Below are positions 1 through 11,540 of a DNA stretch of 64,000 nucleotides, piece after piece. Positions within the stretch are counted from its first letter, which is position 1; each line of letters begins with the position of its first letter. Both the position numbers and the translations under genes were made by a program. Source of the stretch: Deltaproteobacteria bacterium YD0425bin51 (GTDB lineage Bacteria > Desulfobacterota > Desulfobacteria > Desulfobacterales > YD0425bin51); assembly GCA_002753225.1 (NCBI GenBank), contig PDZS01000018.1:1-64000 (forward strand). The letters are read 5' to 3'. The notes under the pieces are model-generated. The model saw nothing but the letters and a program-made list of their open reading frames with translations. It did no database searches and was not told where the DNA came from.

Positions 1-1053
1 GCTGAAAAAGACTCAGAAACAAATGCTGCTGTTTCAGCAAAAAATGCAGCAGATCTTTATGATAATTTTAATGCAATAATGGTTACAGGAGGTTCTGCCA
101 GCAGTGAAGCAATAGAACAATCAAAAGTTGCAAAACAAAAAGGGAAGGTTTTTATGGCTTGTTTAACCCATTCTGATGCAACTACAGGCTGGGAAATAGA
201 TCCTAAAACTGGAAATGCAACATATCAAGCTTTAAACCGCTATATTTTCAGATGGTATAATCATGCTTTCATGTCAGCTAAGGCTGCTTCTGATTATTTG
301 ATTAATAAATTTGGAAAAACAGCAAAATATTATTACATAACTGCTGACTATACTTGGGGACATACAACTGAGAAATCTTTTCGTAAAGTCTTAGAAACTG
401 CAGGTTGTAAAACAGTAGGGGCTGTCAGATCTCCTTTAGGAGAAAAAAGTTTTATTAAATATCTTTTGGAAGCAAAAAATACCAAACCAGATGTATTGGT
501 TTTAGTACAATTTGGTAGAGATATGGTTAATTCTTTAAAGCAGGCTGCAACACTTGGACTAAAAAAAGACATGAAAATAGTTGTTCCTCTTATGGAGTTA
601 TATATGGCTAAAGGCGCTGGTTCTTCTGCAATGGAAGGTATTATCTGCACATCTCCATGGGAATGGCAGCTTCAGGATAAATATACTGGTTCTAAAAATT
701 TTGTAGAAAAGTTTAAAGCAAGATATAGCACTCCTCCGGGAAACGCTGCAGCAGCAGCCTGGGTTGCAATTTTACAGTATGCTGACGCTGTAAAAAAAGC
801 AGGAAGCATTGATACTCAAAAAGTAATTAAGGCTTTAGAAGGACATAAATTTACTCTTTTAAAAGGTGAGGAATATTGGCGTGACTGGGATCATCAGGCT
901 ATGACATCTACATTGATATTGGAAGGAAAAACAGCAGCAGAAATGGCAAATGAATGGGACTTGGTTAAGATAATTGATGAAATACCCGGTGAAAAAGTTG
1001 CTCCTACAAAAGAAGAAAATCCTGTTAAATGGGATTCAACTGAACAATTTTAA
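1..1053 (+). CDS. Periplasmic substrate-binding protein (LivK/urea type), 5' end cut by window
   Basis: The frame is open from base 1, so the true start and any signal peptide lie outside the window; the ATG at 79 is internal. The visible 350 residues look like the later part of a type I periplasmic binding fold (Peripla_BP_6 family, which binds amino acids, amides or urea). Visible signs are alternating strands such as VLVLVQFGRDMV and KIVVPLMELYM, a GHTTEKSF segment after a Tyr-rich strand, and an Ala-rich helix NAAAAAWVAILQYADA near residue 250. No permease or ATPase gene follows. Instead a second binding protein and a chemoreceptor do, so a sensing role is possible, but that is inference. 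The ligand cannot be named. Confidence 0.8.
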   Translation, partial: AEKDSETNAAVSAKNAADLYDNFNAIMVTGGSASSEAIEQSKVAKQKGKVFMACLTHSDATTGWEIDPKTGNATYQALNRYIFRWYNHAFMSAKAASDYLINKFGKTAKYYYITADYTWGHTTEKSFRKVLETAGCKTVGAVRSPLGEKSFIKYLLEAKNTKPDVLVLVQFGRDMVNSLKQAATLGLKKDMKIVVPLMELYMAKGAGSSAMEGIICTSPWEWQLQDKYTGSKNFVEKFKARYSTPPGNAAAAAWVAILQYADAVKKAGSIDTQKVIKALEGHKFTLLKGEEYWRDWDHQAMTSTLILEGKTAAEMANEWDLVKIIDEIPGEKVAPTKEENPVKWDSTEQF

Positions 1054-1063
1054 ATAAAAAATT

Positions 1064-2020
1064 ATGATAATAAATTTTATAAAATTATTTTTATGTTTTA
1101 TCTTTTTTATTCCTTCATTAGCTTTTTGTGAAGTGAATTTAAGAATAGGTATTCTTCCTATTATTGAACATCTTCCTGTGGTAATAGCAAAAAATGAAGT
1201 CTCTTATTCTGGAAAAACTATAAAATATGACCTTGATATATACACTTCATGGACAGCTTTAGAAGCAGCTTTTAGAACAAAAGGTGTTGACGCAGCTGCA
1301 ATTACACTTCCCAAAGCTTTACTTATGGCCTATGAAGGAGTTCCACTAAAAATTGTATTGGTCTTAAGTAGAAATGGGACAGCGTTGGTTCTTAATGATG
1401 ATTCTTTAGAATCATTAAAAGGAAAAATAATTGGCTGTTCAGGAAATGACACTACTCAACTTTTAATTTTTAAAAAGTTTTTAAAAGATAAAGGCTTAAA
1501 ATCAGGCTATGATACTCGTAGTATTCTTATTCCAATTGAAAAAGCTATTTCTTACTTAAAAGAAGAAAAAATTTATGGTTTTTGCCTCCCAGAGCCTTAT
1601 GGAGTTTTGGCAGAGGAGGCAAAAATTGCAAAAAAAATTATATTAAGCAAAGATATTAGTCCTAATCATATAAGCAGTGTCATTATTATACAACCTGAAG
1701 CTATAGAAAATAAACCAGGAAAACTTAGGGAATGGGTTAAAAGCATTATAAAATCTGCAGAATTTATTGAGCAAGACGAAAAAGACTCAGGATGCAGGCA
1801 AGTTGCTGTTGCCCAAACAAAAATTTTAAATATAGACACTAAAATAGTTATTAAATCTTTACAGTCGCCTGAAAACAGAGTTAATTTTAATAAATTAACT
1901 CCAGATATTTCTGAAATAGAATCCATCATGAAAAACACAATAGAAATTGGCATTCTACCAGGGACAGTAAACATAAGTAAGTTGATAGACAATCGATACA
2001 TTGAGGCAGAGAAAAAATGA
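1064..2020 (+). CDS. Secreted NMT1/SsuA-like substrate-binding protein
   Basis: A 318-residue protein with an N-terminal signal peptide (hydrophobic residues 5-22, ending LAFC). The mature part starts with LRIGILPIIEHLPVVIAK, the usual first strand and ligand loop of the nitrate/sulfonate/thiamine-precursor binding family (NMT1/SsuA/THI5-like, type II fold). A second recognisable block is AAAITLPKALLMAYEGVPLK, and later FCLPEPYGVLAEEA forms the hinge-side loop. The residue before Cys22 is Phe, a poor lipobox, so I favour a soluble or loosely anchored protein. It starts 11 bases after the preceding gene and its TGA overlaps the ATG of the following chemoreceptor, so the three are probably co-transcribed. 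No transporter subunits are in view. Confidence 0.7.
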   Translation: MIINFIKLFLCFIFFIPSLAFCEVNLRIGILPIIEHLPVVIAKNEVSYSGKTIKYDLDIYTSWTALEAAFRTKGVDAAAITLPKALLMAYEGVPLKIVLVLSRNGTALVLNDDSLESLKGKIIGCSGNDTTQLLIFKKFLKDKGLKSGYDTRSILIPIEKAISYLKEEKIYGFCLPEPYGVLAEEAKIAKKIILSKDISPNHISSVIIIQPEAIENKPGKLREWVKSIIKSAEFIEQDEKDSGCRQVAVAQTKILNIDTKIVIKSLQSPENRVNFNKLTPDISEIESIMKNTIEIGILPGTVNISKLIDNRYIEAEKK

Positions 2021-4347
2021 TTCTTACTAACTTTCGTTTTAAATTATCTCACAAAATTTTAGGAATGGTTATTTTAGCGCTACTCATATCTGGAATAGCA
2101 ACTATTATGTCGAGTTTAATTTTTGCAAATAAATTAGAATCAGAGGTTGGTAAAAGATTAAATTTAGCTTTTGAAGCAATGTTTTTAGATATAAAAAATC
2201 TTTTTAATGGATTTAGAGATATATCTGAAGAAAGCGTAAAAAAATCAAGCGGATTAATAGCGTTAGATAATATCACAAATATTACTCAAAAAGGCCAGAA
2301 CAAATTTCAAGATTATACTAATCAAATGATTGGAAAAATGGGAGAAAACGTTCATACTGCTTTAAATGATTTGAAAGGGGCTATGGGAGAAAGCTTTGAT
2401 ACCATATTATCTTCATCTTCAGATACTATAGGAAGAATAATTGATGAGGCGAATAAATCAAGCGATGCCCTAGGACATATGAGTTCATTCAGATTGGAAG
2501 CTTTAGCTTATGCTAGTTTAGATGGTTTAAATAAAATAGATGAGTCGTTATTATATTTAGGAAAAAGATTGGTAGATGACCCTTTACATGAAGATTTAAC
2601 ATTTAAATTTCAAAACAGAATAGATGAAACTACAATGAACATCATGACTGTTTTAACAGAGCTTTCATCAAATCCTTCTGAATTTTCAGCATCTAAAGCA
2701 TTAGAACTGATAATGCCTTTTCAGGAAGAAATAAAAAAATATATCGCAGAAGAAAATAAAAAGGTATACGAAGAAGTTAAAAATGAAATCAAGCGAATAG
2801 AAAATCTAATTAAAGAGCAGATGAGACTCATGGATTTAAAGATGAAAAAAGACACAGAGAATGAAAAGATTATTTCTTCTTCAATTTTAAACACATTTTT
2901 TGAGCATAGTATAGCAGATGTAATAAATATTCAGTCCCAATCAAAAGATAAGATATCTAAAGTAGAAAAAGTACTTACAGATGAAATTAACAAAATAAAT
3001 ACAGATTTGCCAAAAGAATTAGCAACATATGGAGAGCAGACAAAAAATGAAATCAATAAGGAAACATCTGAGACAGTAAAAACAGCATCATTAGTTATTG
3101 AAAAGTCTAAAAAAGATATATCAATGTTTCAAAGCAAAACTGCAAAAAATATAGAGGACTTAAAAACATCTTTTATGCTTGACATTAAAGAAAAAATCAA
3201 TGCCAACATGAAAGTTACTTTAACTATTCTAATTGTAGTTGTTGCATTAGGAACAGGCGTTTTTATAATCTTTTTTTATATTTTAGTAAAAAACATTTCA
3301 AACCCAATAAATAATGCTGTTAAATTAGCTGAAAATATTGCATGTGGTGATGTAACTCAACAAATAGAGGTAAAAAGGTCTGATGAAATTGGAGAACTTT
3401 TAAATGCAATGGCATTTATGACGAAAAGTCTTAAAAATAAAATTGAGATTGCAAATAGTATTGCAAGCGGAGATTTAACTGTTACTCCAGAGATTGCATC
3501 GCAGAAAGATATATTGGGGAAATCGTTTCAGTCAATGACAACTAATTTAAATAATATGATAAGCGAATTATATGAAATAGTATCTCAGATAGATATGAGT
3601 TCCAATGAACTAGCAAGCTCTAGCTGCTCTCTTGCTAAAGCGTCAAATGATCAGGCTTCGTCTCTCGAGGAAATAGCTGCCTCAATAACTCAAATTGCTT
3701 CAAGGACTAAAACTAATGCCGAAGATTCATCACAAGCAAACCAGTTATCTTTAAAACTTGAAGAAGCAGTTAAGACAGGATTTACCCAAATGAAGGATAT
3801 AGGTATGGCAATGAGTGCTATCATTGACTCAAGCAGAAAAGTATCTTCAATTATAAAAACAATAGATGAAATAGCATTTCAAACCAATATGCTGTCTTTA
3901 AATGCAGCAGTTGAAGCATCTCGAGCTGGTAAGCATGGAAAAAGTTTTAACGTTGTAGCTGATGAAGTTCGTAAACTTGCTCTACGCTGTGCTGGAGCTG
4001 CAAAAGAAACATCTGTTTTAATTGACGATTCTTTAAAAAAAGTTGCTTCTGGAAGTCAACTAGTTAATAATACAGTAAAAGTATTTGAAAAAATAATTGA
4101 AGAAATACTTGCAATGACTAGCGCAATTAATTCCATATCAATTGCCTGCACAGAACAAGCTGAAGGACTGTCGCAAATTGAAAAAACAATTCAGCAGATA
4201 GATATTGTTACTCAGCAAAATGCTGCAAATGCAGAAGAAACATCATCATCTTCAGAGCAGCTTGCTCACCAAGCGTCAACAATTCGTTCTCTTTTATCAT
4301 CTTTTAAGATTATTAAGGATCATGAGCTAGCACTTTTATGTCAGTAA
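2017..4347 (+). CDS. Methyl-accepting chemotaxis protein
   Basis: A 776-residue chemoreceptor. A membrane helix at about 12-34 is followed by a long, mostly helical periplasmic part (about 35-395, rich in Lys/Glu with coiled-coil character rather than an obvious Cache fold). A second helix lies at about 398-423, a HAMP domain at 425-475, a second HAMP-like stretch at 480-525, and the signalling hairpin at 530-760. The hairpin tip is clear at about 611-640 (IDEIAFQTNMLSLNAAVEAS and ADEVRKLALRC). The Ser/Ala/Glu-rich flanking bundle offers methylation sites. The C-terminus (ELALLCQ) lacks the NWETF-type tether for CheR/CheB. Translation is coupled to the preceding binding protein through an ATGA overlap, which suggests that protein could present ligand to this receptor (inference). 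Confidence 0.95.
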   Translation: MILTNFRFKLSHKILGMVILALLISGIATIMSSLIFANKLESEVGKRLNLAFEAMFLDIKNLFNGFRDISEESVKKSSGLIALDNITNITQKGQNKFQDYTNQMIGKMGENVHTALNDLKGAMGESFDTILSSSSDTIGRIIDEANKSSDALGHMSSFRLEALAYASLDGLNKIDESLLYLGKRLVDDPLHEDLTFKFQNRIDETTMNIMTVLTELSSNPSEFSASKALELIMPFQEEIKKYIAEENKKVYEEVKNEIKRIENLIKEQMRLMDLKMKKDTENEKIISSSILNTFFEHSIADVINIQSQSKDKISKVEKVLTDEINKINTDLPKELATYGEQTKNEINKETSETVKTASLVIEKSKKDISMFQSKTAKNIEDLKTSFMLDIKEKINANMKVTLTILIVVVALGTGVFIIFFYILVKNISNPINNAVKLAENIACGDVTQQIEVKRSDEIGELLNAMAFMTKSLKNKIEIANSIASGDLTVTPEIASQKDILGKSFQSMTTNLNNMISELYEIVSQIDMSSNELASSSCSLAKASNDQASSLEEIAASITQIASRTKTNAEDSSQANQLSLKLEEAVKTGFTQMKDIGMAMSAIIDSSRKVSSIIKTIDEIAFQTNMLSLNAAVEASRAGKHGKSFNVVADEVRKLALRCAGAAKETSVLIDDSLKKVASGSQLVNNTVKVFEKIIEEILAMTSAINSISIACTEQAEGLSQIEKTIQQIDIVTQQNAANAEETSSSSEQLAHQASTIRSLLSSFKIIKDHELALLCQ

Positions 4348-5650
4348 TAATTTTCCATGAAAATTTATCCTGCCTGCAAGGCAGGATAGCATTATTTGTA
4401 AATATAGGATCTGATTCCAAATCATAGCGGGAAGATGAAACTGCATCTTTCCAAAGTTCTGTATTCGGGATAGGCGTGTAATAAGCAGGTATAGGTGTTA
4501 TGCAGTTTTTTTTCACAATTTCAACTGATCTTTTAATGGATTCTATGGATTGATAAGGTAATCCTGCTAAAATATAAGCACCTACCTCTTCTTTTGTAAA
4601 TCCAGCAGATAATAAATGAGATGAAGCTTTATCAAATTCATTTTCTTTTACTTTTATGTCAATTCTCTCATCATTTATTGCAGTTTCAAGTCCAAGTCTT
4701 ATTGTTTTAAAGTTAGCTTTAAAAAAAAGGTTAGCTATTTCTTTCGTGATCCACTTTATGTGGATTGCATTTGGGGTATGAAATCTTATAGGAAGCTTCT
4801 GTGCAATAACTTTTTCTAGAAGTGGAATTATACGGTTTTCAGCATCAAATAAAAGCGCATCATCATAAAATACAAAATCAATAATGTCATATTTTTTATG
4901 CCAGTATATAATTTCTTCTAAAATAGAATCATAAGCTCTGCTCATTAGTTTTGGGCTAAGTAAATTTGAAGCGCAGTAAGGACAGGAAAATGGACATCCT
5001 CTTAAAGTTATTAAAGGCACGTAAGAAATCTTTTGCTGCAGATCAAAAGCTGGGTAAGGATAAGTATTTAGATCTAATGGGTTGAAGCACATATTTGCAG
5101 AAAAATTAGTATGCTTTTCTACAATGCTTATAATATTTTTTTCGCAAGGGCCAGATATAACTTCATCAGCTCCAATATTTTTTTTTGCATGCTCATGGCA
5201 TAAAGTGGCATATATCCCTCCTAAAATAATTTTTGTATTTGAAAAAATTTCTTTTATTATATCTATAGTTTCTTTAACACCAGAATACCAGTAACTCATT
5301 ATTGATGTAACTAATATAAGATCAGGTTTTGGTATTTTGTTTAGGTCTTCTTTAAACCACTCTGGCTTGATTCCATATCTGGAAAAAGTTCTAGGAACGT
5401 CATCCATCCCTTTTGGCTTTTGAATAGGTGTCTTTAGGTATGAGCCCCGTCCATATTTAAAATCTGAAGAAATGATTTTCCCATTTGGATGAAATCGGTT
5501 TGTGCAATCAATATAGTTAACTTTAAATCCATGCTGCCTCAAAATAGAGGCAATAGTAAGTATCCCCATTGGTTTTGCCCAGAAGTCATAGGCTGCAAAA
5601 TCATGTATCCAAGGATTTACCAGTAATATTTGAGGTGTTTCGAGTTTCAC
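4313..5650 (-). CDS. B12-binding radical SAM protein
   Basis: A 445-residue protein with an N-terminal cobalamin-binding-like Rossmann part (PQILLVNPW, then PMGILTIASILRQHGFKV, residues 7-46, and the strand KIILGGIYATL near 140). A radical SAM barrel follows. Cys219, Cys223 and Cys226 form the CxxxCxxC cluster motif in RGCPFSCPYC, and the aromatic before the last Cys is typical. The usual DxHxxG B12 motif is not seen, which is common in this group. Substrates of the family are diverse (methylations, ring contractions, lipid tailoring) and I cannot assign one. Its 3' end overlaps the convergent chemoreceptor gene by 35 bases, and a perfect small palindrome sits in its last codons. It appears to be transcribed alone. 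Confidence 0.85.
   Translation of the reverse strand: MKLETPQILLVNPWIHDFAAYDFWAKPMGILTIASILRQHGFKVNYIDCTNRFHPNGKIISSDFKYGRGSYLKTPIQKPKGMDDVPRTFSRYGIKPEWFKEDLNKIPKPDLILVTSIMSYWYSGVKETIDIIKEIFSNTKIILGGIYATLCHEHAKKNIGADEVISGPCEKNIISIVEKHTNFSANMCFNPLDLNTYPYPAFDLQQKISYVPLITLRGCPFSCPYCASNLLSPKLMSRAYDSILEEIIYWHKKYDIIDFVFYDDALLFDAENRIIPLLEKVIAQKLPIRFHTPNAIHIKWITKEIANLFFKANFKTIRLGLETAINDERIDIKVKENEFDKASSHLLSAGFTKEEVGAYILAGLPYQSIESIKRSVEIVKKNCITPIPAYYTPIPNTELWKDAVSSSRYDLESDPIFTNNAILPCRQDKFSWKIITDIKVLAHDP
4367..4387. repeat. Perfect 9-bp stem, 3-base loop palindrome
   Basis: ATCCTGCCT at 4367-4375 pairs exactly with AGGCAGGAT at 4379-4387 around the loop GCA. It is more GC-rich than its surroundings and lies inside the last codons of the radical SAM gene on the minus strand, just past the stop of the chemoreceptor. 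It could act as a terminator for the plus-strand operon, although no T-run follows, or it could be a small dispersed palindrome. Both readings are inference. Confidence 0.5.
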
Positions 5651-5849
5651 GTTCGTCCAAAAGATTCTTAATAACGGGTTGATTTATCTATATATGAAGT
5701 ATATAAATATTTATGAATAAAAACAAGTTCAAAAAGAAAATTAGAATCTGCAATAAGTTTAAGAAGTAAGGATAACTACTATTGATATTTCCTGAAAATA
5801 TTGATAAAAACATATAAAAAATTCTGCTTGAATATGAGGAAAAAACTTA

Positions 5850-6614
5850 ATGGCTGATGAAGATGGTAAAATGCCTCTCACGTCTCACTTAGACGAGCTT
5901 AGAAAGCGTCTTATTGTTTGTTTCATATCTGTCTTTGTTGGATTTATCCTTTCATATGGATTTAAGGAACGTATTTTTACAATACTTACAAAGCCCCTCA
6001 TAAGTGTCATGCAAGAAGGAGATAAGCTAATTTATACAGGACTTGCTGAAGCATTCATAACCTATCTAAAGGTCTCTTTAATCTCAGGAATTATACTATC
6101 TGTTCCAATTATTTTTTATCAATTTTGGATGTTTATCTCACCAGGCTTATATGAAAATGAAAAACGCTTGATAATTCCTATAACATTCTTTTGTTCATTT
6201 TTTTTTATTATTGGATGTTTGTTTGCTTATTTTATTGTCTTTCCTTATGGATTTAAATTTTTTTTGGGATTTTCTTCTGAAACCATAAAACCATTGCTAT
6301 CCATGATACAATATTTGGATTTTTCCTCTCAATTTTTACTTGTCTTTGGACTAGTTTTTGAGCTACCTTTTTTCATTACTTTTTTAGCAAGAATGGGGAT
6401 TGTTTCTTCAGACTTTTTAAAAAAAAATCGAAGATATGCTATTCTTATAATTTTTATTGTTGCAGCTATTTTGACTCCACCAGACGTAGTATCACAATCT
6501 ATGATGGCTTTTCCTCTTATGATTCTATATGAGATAAGCATAATTGGAGCAAAAATATTTGGTAAAAAAGAAAGCAAAGGAACCGACTGTGAATCTAACC
6601 AAGCAGCCGGTTAA
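5850..6614 (+). CDS. tatC: Sec-independent protein translocase subunit TatC
   Basis: TatC is the inner-membrane receptor of the twin-arginine translocase, which exports folded cofactor-carrying proteins. The 254-residue length is normal. The cytoplasmic N-terminal motif HLDELRKRL (13-21) and the first periplasmic-loop signature FWMFISPGLYENEKR (near 92-106) are both present, with six hydrophobic segments between about 24 and 235. A GAGGA ribosome-binding site lies about nine bases before the ATG. No tatA or tatB gene is adjacent, so the partners must be elsewhere. The next gene, an exported cytochrome, follows after 36 bases in the same direction. Confidence 0.96.
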   Translation: MADEDGKMPLTSHLDELRKRLIVCFISVFVGFILSYGFKERIFTILTKPLISVMQEGDKLIYTGLAEAFITYLKVSLISGIILSVPIIFYQFWMFISPGLYENEKRLIIPITFFCSFFFIIGCLFAYFIVFPYGFKFFLGFSSETIKPLLSMIQYLDFSSQFLLVFGLVFELPFFITFLARMGIVSSDFLKKNRRYAILIIFIVAAILTPPDVVSQSMMAFPLMILYEISIIGAKIFGKKESKGTDCESNQAAG

Positions 6615-6650
6615 ATATAAGGTTAAACCATAAACAATAAAGGAGGACTG

Positions 6651-7109
6651 ATGCATCTTAAAGGAAAAATTTTAATTGTTGCAAGTATTGTTTTATTTAT
6701 TACAGCTAGCATTTTTGCTGGCACTCAAGTGCCTGATGTCATTAAAATGGAAAACAAAGCCTACCCAAAGCATGAAAAAGGTATTGTAAACTTTACCCAT
6801 AAAAAACATGCAGAAGATTATAAAATTGGGTGCGGAGAATGCCATCATGATGAAGCAGGCAAACCTCTTACAAGTCTTAAAGCAGGGGACAACGTAAAAT
6901 CCTGTATAGAATGCCATAAAAATCCTAGTATGAAACCTAAAGGTTCAAAGCTAGAAGACAAAGAGAGAAGAGCATACCATGCTGAAGCAATACATGATAA
7001 CTGTAAAGTTTGTCATCAGCAGCATAATAAAAAGAATAATTTAAAAACAGGCGATAAAGGAGCTACCCCAACAACTTGTAACGCATGCCACGGCGGAGGA
7101 GCACAATAA
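6651..7109 (+). CDS. Tetrahaem class III cytochrome c (cytochrome c3 type)
   Basis: A 152-residue exported haem protein. A signal peptide (residues 1-23, cleavage after IFA likely) is followed by four CxxCH haem sites: Cys61-His65, Cys85-His89, Cys118-His122 and Cys143-His147. Extra histidines placed as sixth ligands include the pair around 50-53 and His66. In sulfate and sulfur reducers such cytochromes carry electrons in the periplasm between hydrogenases or formate dehydrogenases and membrane complexes. All four sites here have two-residue spacing, unlike classical Desulfovibrio c3, where two sites are CxxxxCH. A strong AGGAGG lies just upstream of the ATG. The gene ends at a bidirectional hairpin terminator. 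Confidence 0.93.
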   Translation: MHLKGKILIVASIVLFITASIFAGTQVPDVIKMENKAYPKHEKGIVNFTHKKHAEDYKIGCGECHHDEAGKPLTSLKAGDNVKSCIECHKNPSMKPKGSKLEDKERRAYHAEAIHDNCKVCHQQHNKKNNLKTGDKGATPTTCNACHGGGAQ

Positions 7110-7121
7110 TAGATTTTACTT

Positions 7122-7151
7122 AAAAACTCCACACATCAGTGTGGAGTTTTT
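7122..7151. terminator. Bidirectional intrinsic terminator
   Basis: A perfect 13-bp inverted repeat: AAAAACTCCACAC (7122-7134), loop ATCA, GTGTGGAGTTTTT (7139-7151). The GC-rich core is flanked by A-run and T-run, so it works for the cytochrome gene on the plus strand and the thymidylate synthase gene on the minus strand. The loop holds the TGA stop codon of the minus-strand gene (7136-7138). Confidence 0.9.
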
Positions 7152-7798
7152 AATGTCCTAAGTTTTGCAAGTTCCCAAATATAATCATATAAATGCAACC
7201 CTTTACTGGATGCTATAATCTCACCATCTTCAACTCCAATTTCACTTGCCATATATTCTTTCATCATTTGAATTGCACCAAGATTTGCAGGAAAACCATT
7301 CCACAGATCCCAAGATCTAAAATATACAACAAAATGAAGTTTTCCATAACGAATTCTAGTATCAATACCTCTTAAACAAGGAGGGTCTTTCAAATAAATT
7401 GTCTTTGGGTCACCTACTGTCATATATGCTTGATTTGTCCCATAACCATCCTTTTTATACATTTTTATAACTTCTACAATTTGTGATTCTAAATATTCTC
7501 CATATGTATAATCCTCATTTGGTTTTTTACTAGATGTCATTAAATAAGGAAGATAGCTTTCAAGGTATTCTTCTGAAACAGGATTTGGAATTCCTAGGCT
7601 TTGCGGTATATCAGGCGTTAAGGGCCTTACTCCCGGATATTTTATATGAATTGTAATGTAGTCGAATTCAAGGCGCTCCTGTCCTTGAAAACTACCTCTT
7701 TCAATAACATACTTATGACCTTCATCCAAAATCTTATATATACATTGAAACCAAGCATCTGGAATATCTCTAGCTTCTACAAATATTAAATTTAACAT
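7136..7798 (-). CDS. Thymidylate synthase family protein (archaeal-like short form)
   Basis: A 220-residue member of the thymidylate synthase/dCMP hydroxymethylase family, closest in layout to the short archaeal enzymes. The catalytic Cys is probably Cys141 in DPPCLRGID. RSWDLWNGFPANL (161-173) matches the dUMP-contacting Arg-Ser-x-Asp and Asn-bearing helix, and SSKGLHLYDY (197-206) matches the His-x-Tyr nucleotide-binding block. These enzymes methylate dUMP with methylene-tetrahydrofolate. The paired Arg of the usual RRAQ block is not evident (TNQA stands near 121-124), so substrate preference is uncertain. It lies 16 bases after gyrB in the same direction and may be read from the dnaN-gyrB promoter. 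Its last codons form one arm of the terminator. Confidence 0.75.
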   Translation of the reverse strand: MLNLIFVEARDIPDAWFQCIYKILDEGHKYVIERGSFQGQERLEFDYITIHIKYPGVRPLTPDIPQSLGIPNPVSEEYLESYLPYLMTSSKKPNEDYTYGEYLESQIVEVIKMYKKDGYGTNQAYMTVGDPKTIYLKDPPCLRGIDTRIRYGKLHFVVYFRSWDLWNGFPANLGAIQMMKEYMASEIGVEDGEIIASSKGLHLYDYIWELAKLRTLKTPH

Positions 7799-7814
7799 TT
7801 AAATATCCTTACAA

Positions 7815-11359
<3,545 letters not shown>

Positions 11360-11446
11360 ACAAAATCCTCTTTGATTTACAAATTCTATATTTCATTAAA
11401 GAGACTTTTTCCTTTTTTCCTATCTTAAAAAACTACTATCCCCTTA

Positions 11447-11452
11447 ATTATA
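11447..11452 (-). promoter_or_regulatory. Possible -10 element for dnaN-gyrB
   Basis: On the minus strand a perfect TATAAT lies about 88 bases before the dnaN start, within the 181-base gap after lysC. No good -35 hexamer stands 16-18 bases upstream, so this is a weak call made from the -10 alone. Confidence 0.3.
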
Positions 11453-11473
11453 GACAAAATATTCTATATATTG

Positions 11474-11498
11474 TTAGGGATAATATAATTACCCCTAA
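11474..11498 (-). terminator. Hairpin after lysC
   Basis: On the minus strand an 11-bp stem with a three-base loop (TTAGGGGTAAT / TAT / ATTATCCCTAA, one G-U pair in RNA) stands 43 bases past the lysC stop. No run of T follows, so termination efficiency is uncertain. It separates the lysC operon from dnaN. Confidence 0.4.
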
Positions 11499-11540
11499 AC
11501 TAATTACAAATACTAACTGTTCTTTATTAAAATATTGCAA

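Noticed and set aside
79..1053. Start of the first binding protein at ATG 79
   Set aside because: The frame is open back to base 1 with normal coding content, so 79 is internal and the gene is cut by the window edge.
11360..11540. Possible replication origin in the gap before dnaN
   Set aside because: Only one near-match to a DnaA box (TTATCCAGA, inside the end of lysC) and no cluster of boxes; a hairpin and a -10 site explain the gap better.
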